From Rhizobium sp. WSM4643 (GTDB taxonomy: Bacteria > Pseudomonadota > Alphaproteobacteria > Rhizobiales > Rhizobiaceae): a stretch of 64,000 nt of DNA. This document shows positions 44,552 to 53,840 of this stretch, in pieces (position 1 is the first letter of the stretch; every line of letters starts with the position of its first letter). The notes under the pieces are model-generated. The model searched no databases and had not been told where the DNA came from. It worked only from the letters and a program-made list of their open reading frames with translations. Both the position numbers and the translations under genes were made by a program. The stretch spans positions 2,356,001-2,420,000 of the forward strand of contig NZ_CP104040.1 in the NCBI RefSeq assembly GCF_025152745.1, given 5' to 3'.

Positions 44552-45387
44552 GCCCGCACCTTGCCGGACCGGCGAAACGGATCGGGCTGCAGCCGCTGTC
44601 CAGCGAGTGCGCCGAGCCAGTCGAGCGAGGCCCTCAGCCGCACCACCTCGCCGACGACGACCACCGCCGGCGGCTCCAGCCCGGAGACAGCAACGGCCTC
44701 GGTCGCCTCTCCAAGCGTCGTCTCCAGCACCTGCTGCCGGCCAGTGGCGGCATTGCAGACGAAGGCGACGGGTTCTGATGGCGGCCGGCCGGCGGCCATC
44801 AGGCGGGCGCTGATCTCGGCGATATGCTTCATCGCCATGTACATGACGATGACGGGTGAGCCACGGGCGATTGCCTCCCAGTTGATCCGGTCAGGCACGA
44901 TGCCGGAGGAATCATGGCCGGTGAGGAAGGTCACGGCATGGTTGATGTCGCGATGCGTCACCGGGATGCCGGCATAGGCAAGCCCGCCGATGCCGGCGGT
45001 GATGCCGGGCACGATGCGGAAAGGAACGTTGTGCTCGACCAGCGTCAGCGCCTCTTCGCCGCCGCGGCCGAAAACGAAGGGATCGCCGCCCTTCAGCCGC
45101 AGCACCCGCTTGCCGGCGCGCGCCAGTTCCACAAGCCGCAACGAGATATCGCGCTGTTTCGCCGAAGGCTTGCCGCCGCGTTTACCGGCATATTCCACCA
45201 GCGTTTCCGGCCGCGCCAGCGCCAGGCATTCCTCGTTGACCAGCGCATCGTGGACGATGACGTCGGCCTCGGAAAGCCCCTTGGCGGCTAGCAGCGTCAA
45301 AAGGCCGGGATCGCCGGGACCGGCGCCGACGAGCCAGACGCTGCCCGGCTCCAGCGCCGGAAGATGGGAGAATGCGGCATCGATCAT
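44548..45387 (-). CDS. cobA: Uroporphyrinogen-III C-methyltransferase (CobA)
   Basis: CobA (279 residues) makes precorrin-2 by methylating uroporphyrinogen III at C2 and C7 with SAM, the entry step to B12. Motifs are VWLVGAGPGDPGLLTL near the N-terminus and LRLKGGDPFVFGRGGEE in the middle. It is the stand-alone methyltransferase, not fused as in CysG. It is the first gene of the cobA-cobD run; upstream, a 186-bp gap separates it from a nucleoside hydrolase gene on the same strand. Confidence 0.94.
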   Translation of the reverse strand: MIDAAFSHLPALEPGSVWLVGAGPGDPGLLTLLAAKGLSEADVIVHDALVNEECLALARPETLVEYAGKRGGKPSAKQRDISLRLVELARAGKRVLRLKGGDPFVFGRGGEEALTLVEHNVPFRIVPGITAGIGGLAYAGIPVTHRDINHAVTFLTGHDSSGIVPDRINWEAIARGSPVIVMYMAMKHIAEISARLMAAGRPPSEPVAFVCNAATGRQQVLETTLGEATEAVAVSGLEPPAVVVVGEVVRLRASLDWLGALAGQRLQPDPFRRSGKVRA

Positions 45388-45541
45388 TCTGCTGATCTAG
45401 GCCCCGCAAAGGGCAAGGTCAACGCCGCGCCCATCACCTCACTTGAAGTTGCTGAGATTGATATGACTCACTTTGCGAAGAGGCGGATTCGAATTCTCGA
45501 AAAACCCGCACAACAATATGAATATATTATCATATATCGAA

Positions 45542-45563
45542 AGCCGGCGCGATGCCGCCGGCT
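45542..45563 (-). terminator. Hairpin after the nucleoside hydrolase gene
   Basis: AGCCGGC, an eight-base loop and GCCGGCT form a perfect stem; on the minus strand it is followed by TTTCG. It lies 11 bp after the nucleoside hydrolase stop and may end that transcript before cobA. Confidence 0.5.
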
Positions 45564-45573
45564 CTCCCATCCG

Positions 45574-46527
45574 TCAGGCTGCAAGCAGCGTGTTGCGGAT
45601 GAGGTCGAGGACCTTCTCCGATTCAATACCTGTGCAGACGACCTGGCTCGGCAGCCCATCCCAAGCGCCGTCAGGCGGAAAACGCCGGGCGTCCGGCCTA
45701 ACGATCGTCTGACCGTCGGCAATGCCGCCGCAGACGACGCGCACCGCACCCGAGATCGACGAGAACAGCTCCGGCACCACGACATAGACGCAGGCGCAAC
45801 TGTCATGCACCATCATGCCGTCTTCAACCGCGTGCTTGTAGAAATCGATGTAGGACTGCGAGAGCGCGTCGAGCTGCTTGACTGCTTTGTCACCCCTGGC
45901 CGCCATCTCGCCGAGATAGCTGCGGCTCATCGTGGTGATCGCGGTGACGTCGAGGCCGATGACGGCGACCTTCCAGGGCGCGGTCATGACGATGTCGGCA
46001 GCTTCGGGATCACCGTGGATATTGGCCTCGGCGACCGGCGAGACATTGCCCGGCACATAGAAATTGCCGCCCATGATGACGACGTCTTTGGCCAGCGCCG
46101 CAATCTCGGGATCTTCCTTCAGCGCCAGCGCCAGGTTGGTCATTCGGCCAACGGCGACGAGTCGCACTTCGCCCGGATGGGCGCGCACCGTGTCAATGAT
46201 AAAGCGATGCGCCGGGCGCGGATCGAGCGGCAGGTCGATCGTCTCGGGCACATCGATATCACCGAGGCCGTTCTCGCCGTGCACCATGGCCGGCCATGGC
46301 CGCTCCGCCCGCGCGGAATCGATGGTGACGCTGGCGCCTTTGGAAACGGGTGCCGGAATATTCCATTCGCGCTTGAGGAAGAGCGCATTGCGCGTCGTCG
46401 TCTCGACCGAGGCGTTGCCGAAAACCGTGGTGATGCCGAGAAGGTCGATTTCGGGATGACGATGCAGGAAGAGAAGCGCCATGGCGTCGTCGACGCCAGG
46501 GTCAGTGTCATAAATGACCTTGTGCAT
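45574..46527 (-). CDS. Nucleoside hydrolase (IunH family)
   Basis: This 317-residue enzyme splits ribonucleosides to base and ribose. The calcium-binding signature YDTDPGVDDAMAL (7-19) and VIMGGNFYVPGNV are present, and the C-terminal part holds a conserved VVCGG region. It lies between cobE and cobA on the same strand. A role in recycling ribose or bases near cobalamin synthesis (for instance from nicotinate riboside) is only a guess from location. Confidence 0.9.
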   Translation of the reverse strand: MHKVIYDTDPGVDDAMALLFLHRHPEIDLLGITTVFGNASVETTTRNALFLKREWNIPAPVSKGASVTIDSARAERPWPAMVHGENGLGDIDVPETIDLPLDPRPAHRFIIDTVRAHPGEVRLVAVGRMTNLALALKEDPEIAALAKDVVIMGGNFYVPGNVSPVAEANIHGDPEAADIVMTAPWKVAVIGLDVTAITTMSRSYLGEMAARGDKAVKQLDALSQSYIDFYKHAVEDGMMVHDSCACVYVVVPELFSSISGAVRVVCGGIADGQTIVRPDARRFPPDGAWDGLPSQVVCTGIESEKVLDLIRNTLLAA

Positions 46528-46599
46528 GAGATATCCTCTAGATGTGAACCGTGAAGCAGCCGGACGGCGCCGCGCGTTGGCGCCATCATAGCGCCAGAG

Positions 46600-46648
46600 A
46601 ATGATGCTGAAAAGTGTGAGCGGTTTTCAGACGACATCATCCTCTATT
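46600..46648. repeat. Dispersed rhizobial palindromic element, copy 3
   Basis: AATGATGCTGAAAAGTGTGA followed by GCGGTTTTCAGACGACATCA carries a CTGAAAA / TTTTCAG stem and is related to copies at 336 and 33384. It sits at the cobE stop and probably marks the 3' end of the riboswitch-controlled transcript. Confidence 0.65.
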
Positions 46649-47077
46649 TTATTGATTTGATACAGATTCTGCGACCCGCTGCGCCAATGCCGCCGTCGCA
46701 TGCGCAGATTTGATCTTGGCAACGGCAAGCTCGGCCGAGGCGCCCGCTGCCGCTAGTGCTGCCGCCTCCGCAACGCCATGGCAGCCGACGCGGGCAAAGA
46801 CGATCTCCGACGGGTTCTTCAGCCGCGGCGTCTCCCCTTCCAGCCGTGCGGCGGTAAAGAATACCGCCGGCACCGAGAAATGCGCCGCCACCGCAAGCAC
46901 CGCCGGCTCGTTCTTACGGGTATAGATCGAGGCAACGGCCGCCAGTGCCTCCCCGCTGACCCCGGCCTTACGAAGCGCCTGTTCGGCTAGAGCCAGCACC
47001 TCCTGTGCCGGTGCACCACGCTCGCAGCCGAGCCCGAGCACCAGGCGCCGAACGATGTCGAATCGGACTTCATCCAT
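46649..47077 (-). CDS. cobE: Cobalamin biosynthesis protein CobE
   Basis: CobE (142 residues) belongs to the CobE/GbiG-C family. It is needed for aerobic cobalamin synthesis but its reaction is not established. Typical parts are VLGLGCERGAPAQEVLALAE at the start and VGCHGVAEAAALAAAG near the end. It follows cobO by 114 bp on the same strand. Confidence 0.88.
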   Translation of the reverse strand: MDEVRFDIVRRLVLGLGCERGAPAQEVLALAEQALRKAGVSGEALAAVASIYTRKNEPAVLAVAAHFSVPAVFFTAARLEGETPRLKNPSEIVFARVGCHGVAEAAALAAAGASAELAVAKIKSAHATAALAQRVAESVSNQ

Positions 47078-47191
47078 GACGAACAGCCCACAAAGATTCC
47101 AACAGAGACTCTCTCACGTGAATGTTTAGCGCAGAGCGCGAGGCCCACAACGTTGCCCGCGCGCTTTGCCGACGGGAGCCGGTCCTGATGT

Positions 47192-47842
47192 TCAGAACTC
47201 CACGCCCGGCTGGCCCTTGATGCCGGAGCGGAAGGGGTGTTTGACGAGCTCCATCTCGGTCACCAAATCGGCGATGTCGATCAATTCTTCCTTGGCGTTG
47301 CGTCCCGTCAGCACGACGTGTGTCATGGCCGGCTTCTCGCTCTTCAGGAAGGCGACGACATCGTTGATATCGAGGTAGTCGTAGCGCAGTGCGATATTGA
47401 TCTCGTCGAGCAGCACCATGGAATTGCGCTCGTCGCGGATCAGCTCCTTGGCCTTTTCCCAGGCAGCCGACGCTGCCGCGACATCGCGGGCGCGGTCCTG
47501 GGTTTCCCAGGTGAAGCCCTCGCCCATCGTGTGGAACTGGCAGAGATCGGAGAAATGCTTCTCGATCAGGTCGCGCTCGCCGGTCCACATCGCGCCCTTG
47601 ATAAACTGCACGACGGCCGACGGCTTGCGGTGGGCGATATGGCGGAAGATCATGCCGAAGGCGGCAGACGACTTGCCCTTGCCCTTGCCGGTGTGAACGA
47701 TGATCAGGCCCTTGCCATCGGTCTTGGTCGCCATGATCTTGTCGCGCGCGGCCTTCTTCTTCGCCATCTTCTCGGCATGGCGGGCGTCGTCCTTGCCAAC
47801 TCCGCCTTCTGCGATCTCGCTGTCCGGGGTCTCGTCGCTCAT
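47192..47842 (-). CDS. cobO: Cob(I)yrinic acid a,c-diamide adenosyltransferase (CobO)
   Basis: CobO (216 residues; CobA/BtuR type) transfers the adenosyl group of ATP to the reduced cobalt. The P-loop is VHTGKGKGKSSAAFG (49-63). A charged, lysine-rich N-terminal extension precedes it. The start overlaps the cobN stop by four bases, so the products of cobalt insertion and adenosylation are made together. Confidence 0.94.
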   Translation of the reverse strand: MSDETPDSEIAEGGVGKDDARHAEKMAKKKAARDKIMATKTDGKGLIIVHTGKGKGKSSAAFGMIFRHIAHRKPSAVVQFIKGAMWTGERDLIEKHFSDLCQFHTMGEGFTWETQDRARDVAAASAAWEKAKELIRDERNSMVLLDEINIALRYDYLDINDVVAFLKSEKPAMTHVVLTGRNAKEELIDIADLVTEMELVKHPFRSGIKGQPGVEF

Positions 47843-50800
47843 TGGGTCACCTCATTCTGTTGTGTAGCAGCCAGGTCGAACCGGGCCGAATTGCTGCGCG
47901 GCGTCCAGAGGCTGCGGTCGATCGCTTCGAACAGCCGCTCCTTCATCTCGTCGAACGCCGCCGGGTTCTTCTCGATCATGAAATCGCGCACGCCGGGATC
48001 GGCGACGAAGGCCCGGTAGACGGCCTCGAAATGATGTTCGCCGACCGCACCTGTCGTTGCAGCGAAGGCAAAGAGATAATCGACGGTGGCGGTGATCTCG
48101 GCTGCCCCCTTGTAGCCGTGGCGCATGACGCCCGCGATCCATTTCGGGTTGACGACGCGCCCCCGCACGACGCGGCCGATCTCCTCTTCCAGCGAACGGA
48201 TCACCGGCTTTTCCGGCCGGGAATGGTCGTTATGATAGATCGAAGGGCGCGCGCCGGCGAGCTGCTCGGCGGCCGCCGCCATGCCGCCCTCGAACTGGTA
48301 ATAGTCGTCGCTGTCGAGCAGGTCGTGCTCGCGATTGTCCTGGTTCTGGATGACAGCCTGCACCGAGCGCAGCCGCTCCTCGAACAGGCCGCGTTCGGCC
48401 CTGCCCTCTTCGCCGGCACCATAGGCATAGCTGCCCCAGACAAGATAGGCCTCGGCGAGATCGGCGCGCCGCTCCCAGCCCTTTTCATCGATCAGCGCCT
48501 GCAGGCCGGCGCCGTAAGCGCCGGGCTTCGAGCCGAAGACCCGATAGCCCGCCCGGCGCTTTGCCGAGATTTCGTCCAGGCCGGCGGCGCCAAGCCTTGC
48601 CGCCTCGCCTCGCATACGTGTTGCGATCGGATTGTCGGCCTCGTCTTCCTCAAGTGCGCCGACGGCACGGATCGCCTTGTCGAACAGCGCGATCTGCTCG
48701 GGAAAGGCATCGCGGAAGAAGCCGGAAATGCGGAGCGTCACGTCGACGCGCGGCCGCCCGAGCATCGCCGGCGGAATGATCTCGTAACCGGTGACACGAC
48801 GCGAGCTCATGTCCCAGAGCGGCTTGACACCGATCAGCGCCAGCGCCTGGGCGATATCGTCGCCGCCGGTGCGCATGTTCGACGTGCCCCAGGCCGTCAG
48901 CCCGAAGGAGACAGGCCATTCGCCGTGATCCTGCACATAGCGGCGGACAAGCAGTTCGGCCGATTTCTTGCCGAGCTCGTAGGCAGCTGGCGTCGGCACG
49001 GCACGGCTGTCGACGGAGTAGAAATTGCGGCCGGTGGGCAAGACGTCGGGCCGCCCTCGCGTCGGCGCGCCGGATGGACCGGGCGCGACAAAGCGGCCGT
49101 CGAGGCCCTTGAGCAGAGCTTCGATTTCGGCGGGGCCGCAGGCGAGAATGGAGGGTTTGAGGCGGGTTTCGATTTCGGAGAGCACCACCCGTGTCGCCTT
49201 CCAGTCCTCGGGGCATTTGCTCTCGCCGGAAACGAACTTCGCCGCCAGCAGTTCGATGCGCTCGACGGTGTCGCCGTTGGTTCGCCATGGGGTATCGAGG
49301 AGGTCAGCGAGGATCTCAGAACGTGGCCCGGTCCAGATGGCGGCCATGTCGGTGTCGAGAGGGTCGAAAGAAGGCCCCTCCCCAACCCCTCCCCACAGGT
49401 GGGAGGGGCTTGCTGGGCGCCCCGTCTCAACATCAGCTTTGGCAATACGGGCTGCAGCAAGCGCAGAGGTAAGTCCCTCCCCCTTGTGGGGAGGGGTTGG
49501 GGAGGGGTCTTTCAGCTGGGAGAGATCTTTCACCGCATCTCCAGCAATCGCCCGCTGCAAGCTCGCATCACCGCCCTCGCCAAGCCCGCGCGGCACCCGC
49601 GCCAGCGCCACAGTGAGGTCGGTCAGCAGCCGCCCCTCGGGCGAGACCCCAAACACATGCAGCCCATCGCGGATCTGCATTTCCTTGAGGTCGCAGAGAT
49701 AGGCATCGAGCTTCTTCAGCGCCTCGCCCTCGCTTTCGCCCTTGGCGATACCGGCATCCCGGTCGAGACCGATATCGGTCACGAGATCGAGGATCTGGCG
49801 GCTGAGCAGCCGGATGCGGCGGGGATCGCCGCCGGATGCCTCGTAATATTCGTCGACCAGCGCCTCCAGATCCTTCAGCGGCCCATAGCTCTCGGCCCGC
49901 GTCAAAGGCGGGGTCAGATGATCGATGATCACAGCAGCATTTCGGCGCTTGGCCTGCGTACCCTCGCCCGGATCGTTGACGATGAAGGGATAAAGGTGCG
50001 GCAGCGGTCCGAGGATCGCCTCGGGATAACAGCTTTCAGACAGCGCCAGCGCCTTGCCCGGCAGCCATTCGAGATTGCCGTGCTTGCCCATATGGATGAC
50101 GGCATGCGCACCGAACTCGCGGCGCAGGAAAGCGTAGAAGGCGAGATAACCGTGCGGCGGCACGAGATCCGGCGAATGATAGCTCTCTTTCGGATCGATA
50201 TTATAGCCGCGCGCCGGCTGGATGCCGACGAGCACCTCGCCGAAGCGCGCGAAGGGCAGGGCGAAGACGCCCTCGCGAAAATACGGATCGTCTTGCGGGC
50301 TTCCCCAGCGGGCTCTCACCTCATTCTGAATCTTGTTAGGAAGAGATTCCAGGAAGCTGTGGTACGAACTCAGGGAAAGCGTCTCGCGGATGATCTTTCC
50401 GTCGGAACCGGAATTGGTCGGCCCTTCCATCAGATGGCGGATCAGCAGATCGCCGTCGGCGGGAATCTCGGCGACCGGATACCCCGCCGCCCGCATGGCG
50501 CGAAGCACCTCGATGGTGCCGGCTGGCGTATCCAAGCCGACGCCGTTGCCGAGCCGACCGTCGCGGTTCGGATAATTCGCCACGACGAGCGCGATGCGCC
50601 GGTCGCCGGCTGATGTCTTCCGCAGCCGTGCCCAATTGCCGGCGAGCTCCGCCGTATAACGCACACGGCCGGCGTCGGCCTGGCTGGCGACGATATTGGT
50701 CTCGACGGCAGCATCGTAGCGCGCCGCCGTCTTGAAAGAGACCGCCCGCGCCAGCACCCGACCGTCGACTTCAGGCAGGGCCACGTTCATGCCGAGATCG

Positions 50801-51975
50801 CGCGCCGACAAGCCTTGCGAAGAAGCCGCCCATGCCTCCCTCGACGAGGCCGACAGGATCGCCTGCAGCACGATCGCCTCATTCGCCTCCAGCACCGTCG
50901 GCTGCCGGTCGGCACCCGGTGCCGAGACCGCAAAGCCCGTCGTATTGATGACGACATCAGGTTTCAGCGCCGAAAATACGCTTTCGAGAATGCCTGTCGA
51001 AACCGGATCTTTGAGACTATAGGCAAAGACCGGCAGCGGCCGCAGGCCGAGTGTCATCAGCGCTTCGATCAGAGCTTCGATCGGCCCAGTCTCGCCGCTT
51101 TGGACGAGGGCGCGGTAGAAGCTGATGGCGACGATGGGTTGGGATCCTGCGTCTGCCACCGAGTTCGGGATACCCCCCTCTGTCCTGCCGGACATCTCCC
51201 CCACAAGGGGGGAGATCAGGGATGAGAAGTCTCGCTCCATCTCCTCGGCCGAAGGTGCGGCATCCTCCAACGTTTCTCTTGTGCGAAGCCCTGGCGACTT
51301 GCCGATCTCCCCCCTTGTGGGGGAGATGTCCGGCAGGACAGAGGGGGGTAGCTCGGCGAATAAGGCAGGCACCACACGCGAAGACATCTCCGCAACAACC
51401 CGCCGCCACTCCTCGACCCCGATCACCCCTCGTCCCGGCCACCAAATACCCGCCTTCATCAAAGGCACCGCCGGCGCCGGCTTTTCGCCATCCGCCAGCA
51501 TCGCCTCGGCATAATCGAGAAACGCCTGCGTATTGGCATCGCCGCCCTCGATCAGATAGGCCCAGAGCGCATTGAGATCGTCGACATCAACATTAGAGAA
51601 CGGCACCAGCCCCGCATCCGGCCTGGCATCGCCCGGCAGCACGGCGATCAGCGCACCGGCGCGGGCAGCTGCCGCATGCAGCGCTTCCAGCGCATAGTGG
51701 AAATAGCTGGCGCCGCCGAGCGCACGCACGATGATCAGCTTTGCATGCCGCGCTGTGCGCTCGACATAGGTGTCGACCGACATCGGGTGCTTGAGGCTCA
51801 TCAAGCTGGCGAGTCGCAGCGAAGGTGCTGTCCGGCGATCGCGATAGGCGGCGGCGATCGCGGCAAGCTCGCTGTCGGCCGCCGACAGGAACAGGATATC
51901 GCCCGGGGACTGCCCGAGGTCGATTGCCTCCTCACCGTCGCTGATCGTCCCTTGTTGAGCCAGAAGCAGATGCAT
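47839..51975 (-). CDS. cobN: Aerobic cobaltochelatase subunit CobN, with two in-frame repeat insertions
   Basis: CobN is the large subunit of the ATP-dependent chelatase (with CobS and CobT chelatase subunits encoded elsewhere) that inserts cobalt into hydrogenobyrinate a,c-diamide. At 1378 residues it is about 100 longer than the usual CobN (about 1270). The excess is explained by two segments coded by palindromic repeats: residues about 209-270 (PPSVLPDISPTRGE ... SPLVGEMSGRTEGG) and about 822-868 (SPTPPHKGEG ... SPSHLWGGVGEG). The frame is open through both and conserved CobN sequence resumes after each. Core motifs such as VIHMGKHGNLEWLPGKALAL and TAWGTSNMRTGGDD are intact. It lies 4 bp downstream of cobW. 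Confidence 0.94.
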   Translation of the reverse strand: MHLLLAQQGTISDGEEAIDLGQSPGDILFLSAADSELAAIAAAYRDRRTAPSLRLASLMSLKHPMSVDTYVERTARHAKLIIVRALGGASYFHYALEALHAAAARAGALIAVLPGDARPDAGLVPFSNVDVDDLNALWAYLIEGGDANTQAFLDYAEAMLADGEKPAPAVPLMKAGIWWPGRGVIGVEEWRRVVAEMSSRVVPALFAELPPSVLPDISPTRGEIGKSPGLRTRETLEDAAPSAEEMERDFSSLISPLVGEMSGRTEGGIPNSVADAGSQPIVAISFYRALVQSGETGPIEALIEALMTLGLRPLPVFAYSLKDPVSTGILESVFSALKPDVVINTTGFAVSAPGADRQPTVLEANEAIVLQAILSASSREAWAASSQGLSARDLGMNVALPEVDGRVLARAVSFKTAARYDAAVETNIVASQADAGRVRYTAELAGNWARLRKTSAGDRRIALVVANYPNRDGRLGNGVGLDTPAGTIEVLRAMRAAGYPVAEIPADGDLLIRHLMEGPTNSGSDGKIIRETLSLSSYHSFLESLPNKIQNEVRARWGSPQDDPYFREGVFALPFARFGEVLVGIQPARGYNIDPKESYHSPDLVPPHGYLAFYAFLRREFGAHAVIHMGKHGNLEWLPGKALALSESCYPEAILGPLPHLYPFIVNDPGEGTQAKRRNAAVIIDHLTPPLTRAESYGPLKDLEALVDEYYEASGGDPRRIRLLSRQILDLVTDIGLDRDAGIAKGESEGEALKKLDAYLCDLKEMQIRDGLHVFGVSPEGRLLTDLTVALARVPRGLGEGGDASLQRAIAGDAVKDLSQLKDPSPTPPHKGEGLTSALAAARIAKADVETGRPASPSHLWGGVGEGPSFDPLDTDMAAIWTGPRSEILADLLDTPWRTNGDTVERIELLAAKFVSGESKCPEDWKATRVVLSEIETRLKPSILACGPAEIEALLKGLDGRFVAPGPSGAPTRGRPDVLPTGRNFYSVDSRAVPTPAAYELGKKSAELLVRRYVQDHGEWPVSFGLTAWGTSNMRTGGDDIAQALALIGVKPLWDMSSRRVTGYEIIPPAMLGRPRVDVTLRISGFFRDAFPEQIALFDKAIRAVGALEEDEADNPIATRMRGEAARLGAAGLDEISAKRRAGYRVFGSKPGAYGAGLQALIDEKGWERRADLAEAYLVWGSYAYGAGEEGRAERGLFEERLRSVQAVIQNQDNREHDLLDSDDYYQFEGGMAAAAEQLAGARPSIYHNDHSRPEKPVIRSLEEEIGRVVRGRVVNPKWIAGVMRHGYKGAAEITATVDYLFAFAATTGAVGEHHFEAVYRAFVADPGVRDFMIEKNPAAFDEMKERLFEAIDRSLWTPRSNSARFDLAATQQNEVTQ
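49373..49511. repeat. Palindromic repeat inserted in cobN (second site)
   Basis: Arms CCCCTCCCCAACCCCTCCCC (49376-49395) and GGGGAGGGGTTGGGGAGGGG (49488-49507) are inverted complements. The total of about 138 bases (46 codons) keeps the cobN frame. The encoded peptide is low-complexity, rich in Pro, Gly and Ser, unlike the surrounding protein. Confidence 0.8.
51163..51350. repeat. Palindromic repeat inserted in cobN (first site)
   Basis: Arms starting CCCCCCTCTGTCCTGCCGGA (51173) and ending with its complement TCCGGCAGGACAGAGGGGGG (51329-51348) enclose about 85 bases. The same inverted pair occurs outside genes at 40994-41166 with a few base changes. The insertion adds about 62 codons to cobN without a stop. 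Confidence 0.85.
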
Positions 51976-51979
51976 CGGG

Positions 51980-53029
51980 TTACGCCAGCGCTTCGATCGC
52001 CGCCCTCACCGCGCCCTGATCCATTTCGTGCAGGCCGATGACGACGAGGCGCGTGGCGCGCTTTTCGCCAGTTGCCCAGGCGCGGTCGAAATAATGGTCG
52101 ATGCGGCTGCCGACGGCCTGGAGTTGCAGGCGCATCGACTTGCCTGACACATCGACGAAACCTTTTAGGCGCAGCACGTCATGGGCGGCAATGATGCCCT
52201 TCAGCGCTTCGATGAAGCCGGCGGCATCGGCAATGGGTCCGAGATCGACGACGAAGCTGTCGAATTCGTCATGATCGTGCGGCGCACCGTCCTCATGCTC
52301 CAGCTCGTGATGCGACTTGCGATTGGCGACATCGTCCTCCGTGCCGATGCCGAGGCCGAGCAGGATGCCGGCCGACACCTCGCCATTCCGTGCTTCGATC
52401 ATGACCGGCTTACGGACGGTGCGGGAGGCGACTTCGTCCCGCACGCGGCTAAGGCCGGCAGCATCGATCAGGTCGGTCTTGTTGAGCACGATGAGATCGG
52501 CGCAGGTGAGCTGATCCTCGAACAGCTCCTCAATCGGGCTTTCGTGATCGAGCGATTCATCCTCGGCGCGGCGCGCATCGACGGCATCATGGTCGTCGGC
52601 GAATCGGCCGGCGGCAACGGCAGCACTGTCGACCACCGTGACGACACCGTCGACGGTCACCTGGGTGCGAATGTCGGGCCAGTTGAAGGCGGCGACCAGC
52701 GGCTGCGGCAGGGCAAGGCCCGAGGTTTCGATGACGATATGGTCGGGCCGATATTCGCGTTCCAGCAGCTTGGTCATCGTCGGGATGAAATCGTCGGCGA
52801 CGGTGCAGCAGATGCAGCCATTGGTGAGTTCGATGATGTCGTCCTCGGTGCAATTCTCCGCACCGCAGCCCTTCAGCACATCACCGTCGACGCCGAGATC
52901 GCCGAATTCGTTGATAATAAGCGCAATCTTCTTGCCGCCGGCATTGGTGAGCAGGTTGCGGATCAGCGTCGTCTTGCCGGCGCCGAGGAAGCCGGTGATC
53001 ACGGTTGCGGGAATCTTCTGCTGGTTCAT
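51980..53029 (-). CDS. cobW: CobW, metal-chaperone GTPase of cobalamin synthesis
   Basis: CobW (349 residues) is a G3E GTPase thought to deliver cobalt to the CobNST chelatase. The P-loop is GFLGAGKT (13-20), the metal-binding CxCC motif is NGCICCTV (C72, C74, C75) and the guanine motif is NKTD. A histidine-rich stretch (HHELEHEDGAPHDHDEF) in the second half may bind metal. The C-terminal CobW_C domain follows. It is the second gene of the riboswitch-controlled operon, 4 bp after cobP. Confidence 0.94.
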   Translation of the reverse strand: MNQQKIPATVITGFLGAGKTTLIRNLLTNAGGKKIALIINEFGDLGVDGDVLKGCGAENCTEDDIIELTNGCICCTVADDFIPTMTKLLEREYRPDHIVIETSGLALPQPLVAAFNWPDIRTQVTVDGVVTVVDSAAVAAGRFADDHDAVDARRAEDESLDHESPIEELFEDQLTCADLIVLNKTDLIDAAGLSRVRDEVASRTVRKPVMIEARNGEVSAGILLGLGIGTEDDVANRKSHHELEHEDGAPHDHDEFDSFVVDLGPIADAAGFIEALKGIIAAHDVLRLKGFVDVSGKSMRLQLQAVGSRIDHYFDRAWATGEKRATRLVVIGLHEMDQGAVRAAIEALA

Positions 53030-53033
53030 GGAC

Positions 53034-53558
53034 TTAACCCTTCATTTTCAACGGCAGGCCTGCCGCGATGAAATAAACTTCGGCGGCCTTCGCCGCGATT
53101 AATTGGTGCAGTCGGCCGGCATGATCGCGAAAATCCCGCGCCATGCGATTGTCGGGCACGATGCCGAGGCCGACCTCGTTGGAAACGAAAACGAGCCGTG
53201 CCTTCGCGGCAGGCAGAAAATCGGCAAGGGCAGCAAATTCCGCCGCCATCTCACGCTCCTCCATCATCAGATTGGTGACCCAGAGCGTCAGGCAGTCGAC
53301 GAGAACGATGCGCCCCGGTCCATCGATGGCGGTGAGCTTGCCGACAAGATCGACCGGCTCCTCATACGTCGTCCAGGACGGACCGCGGTCGGCTTGGTGT
53401 TGGGCGATGCGCGCCTGCATCTCCTCGTCCCAAGCGCGGCCGGTCGCGAGATAGTGGCGATCGAGGCCGGTTGCGGTGACGAGGGATTCGGCGAACCGGG
53501 ATTTGCCGGAACGTGCGCCGCCGAGGATGAAGACGGTGTTGGATGGGGAGGCCGTCAT
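53034..53558 (-). CDS. cobP: Adenosylcobinamide kinase / cobinamide-phosphate guanylyltransferase
   Basis: CobP (CobU in Salmonella naming; 174 residues) phosphorylates adenosylcobinamide and transfers GMP to give adenosylcobinamide-GDP, the substrate of CobS. The P-loop is [14 protein letters not shown] (11-24), the guanylylation region is [18 protein letters not shown] with its His, and [11 protein letters not shown] is conserved. The ATG at 53556-53558 gives the family length; the frame continues 13 codons upstream. It is the first gene after the B12 riboswitch. Confidence 0.94.
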   Translation of the reverse strand: MTASPSNTVFILGGARSGKSRFAESLVTATGLDRHYLATGRAWDEEMQARIAQHQADRGPSWTTYEEPVDLVGKLTAIDGPGRIVLVDCLTLWVTNLMMEEREMAAEFAALADFLPAAKARLVFVSNEVGLGIVPDNRMARDFRDHAGRLHQLIAAKAAEVYFIAAGLPLKMKG

Positions 53559-53600
53559 GCGAAAGCGGCCTCCAGAGGAAACGCAACGTTCCACCACGCT

Positions 53601-53739
53601 CCCTCATTCCTGTGCTGGTCACAGGAGTCCAGCCACGGCGCGTCCGCGCCGTGAATGACTCTGTGCTGTCGTGAAATGATTCTTTCGCGCCCAAGGACTT
53701 GGGCGCACTGGATTCCTGTGACCAGCACAGGAATGAGGG
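53601..53739. repeat. Long inverted repeat between cobP and its riboswitch
   Basis: Arms CCCTCATTCCTGTGCTGGTC (53601-53620, extending to 53632) and its complement (53708-53739, ending CCAGCACAGGAATGAGGG) match over about 32 bases with one mismatch and enclose 75 bases. Inner arms CACGGCGCG / CGCGCCGTG (53634-53652) form a second stem. Confidence 0.8.
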
Positions 53740-53840
53740 AGGAGAGGAAAGTGCCTCGCAAATGCACCGAGCCACAGGTCTCAACCCGTCTTTCGGTCCC
53801 CCCTCGCGAATGAGAGGAAGCGAGGCGCCCCCGCACATCT

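Noticed and set aside
47842-50613. A 923-codon plus-strand open frame
   Set aside because: It lies entirely antisense to cobN and shows no domain; it is a shadow of biased codon use.
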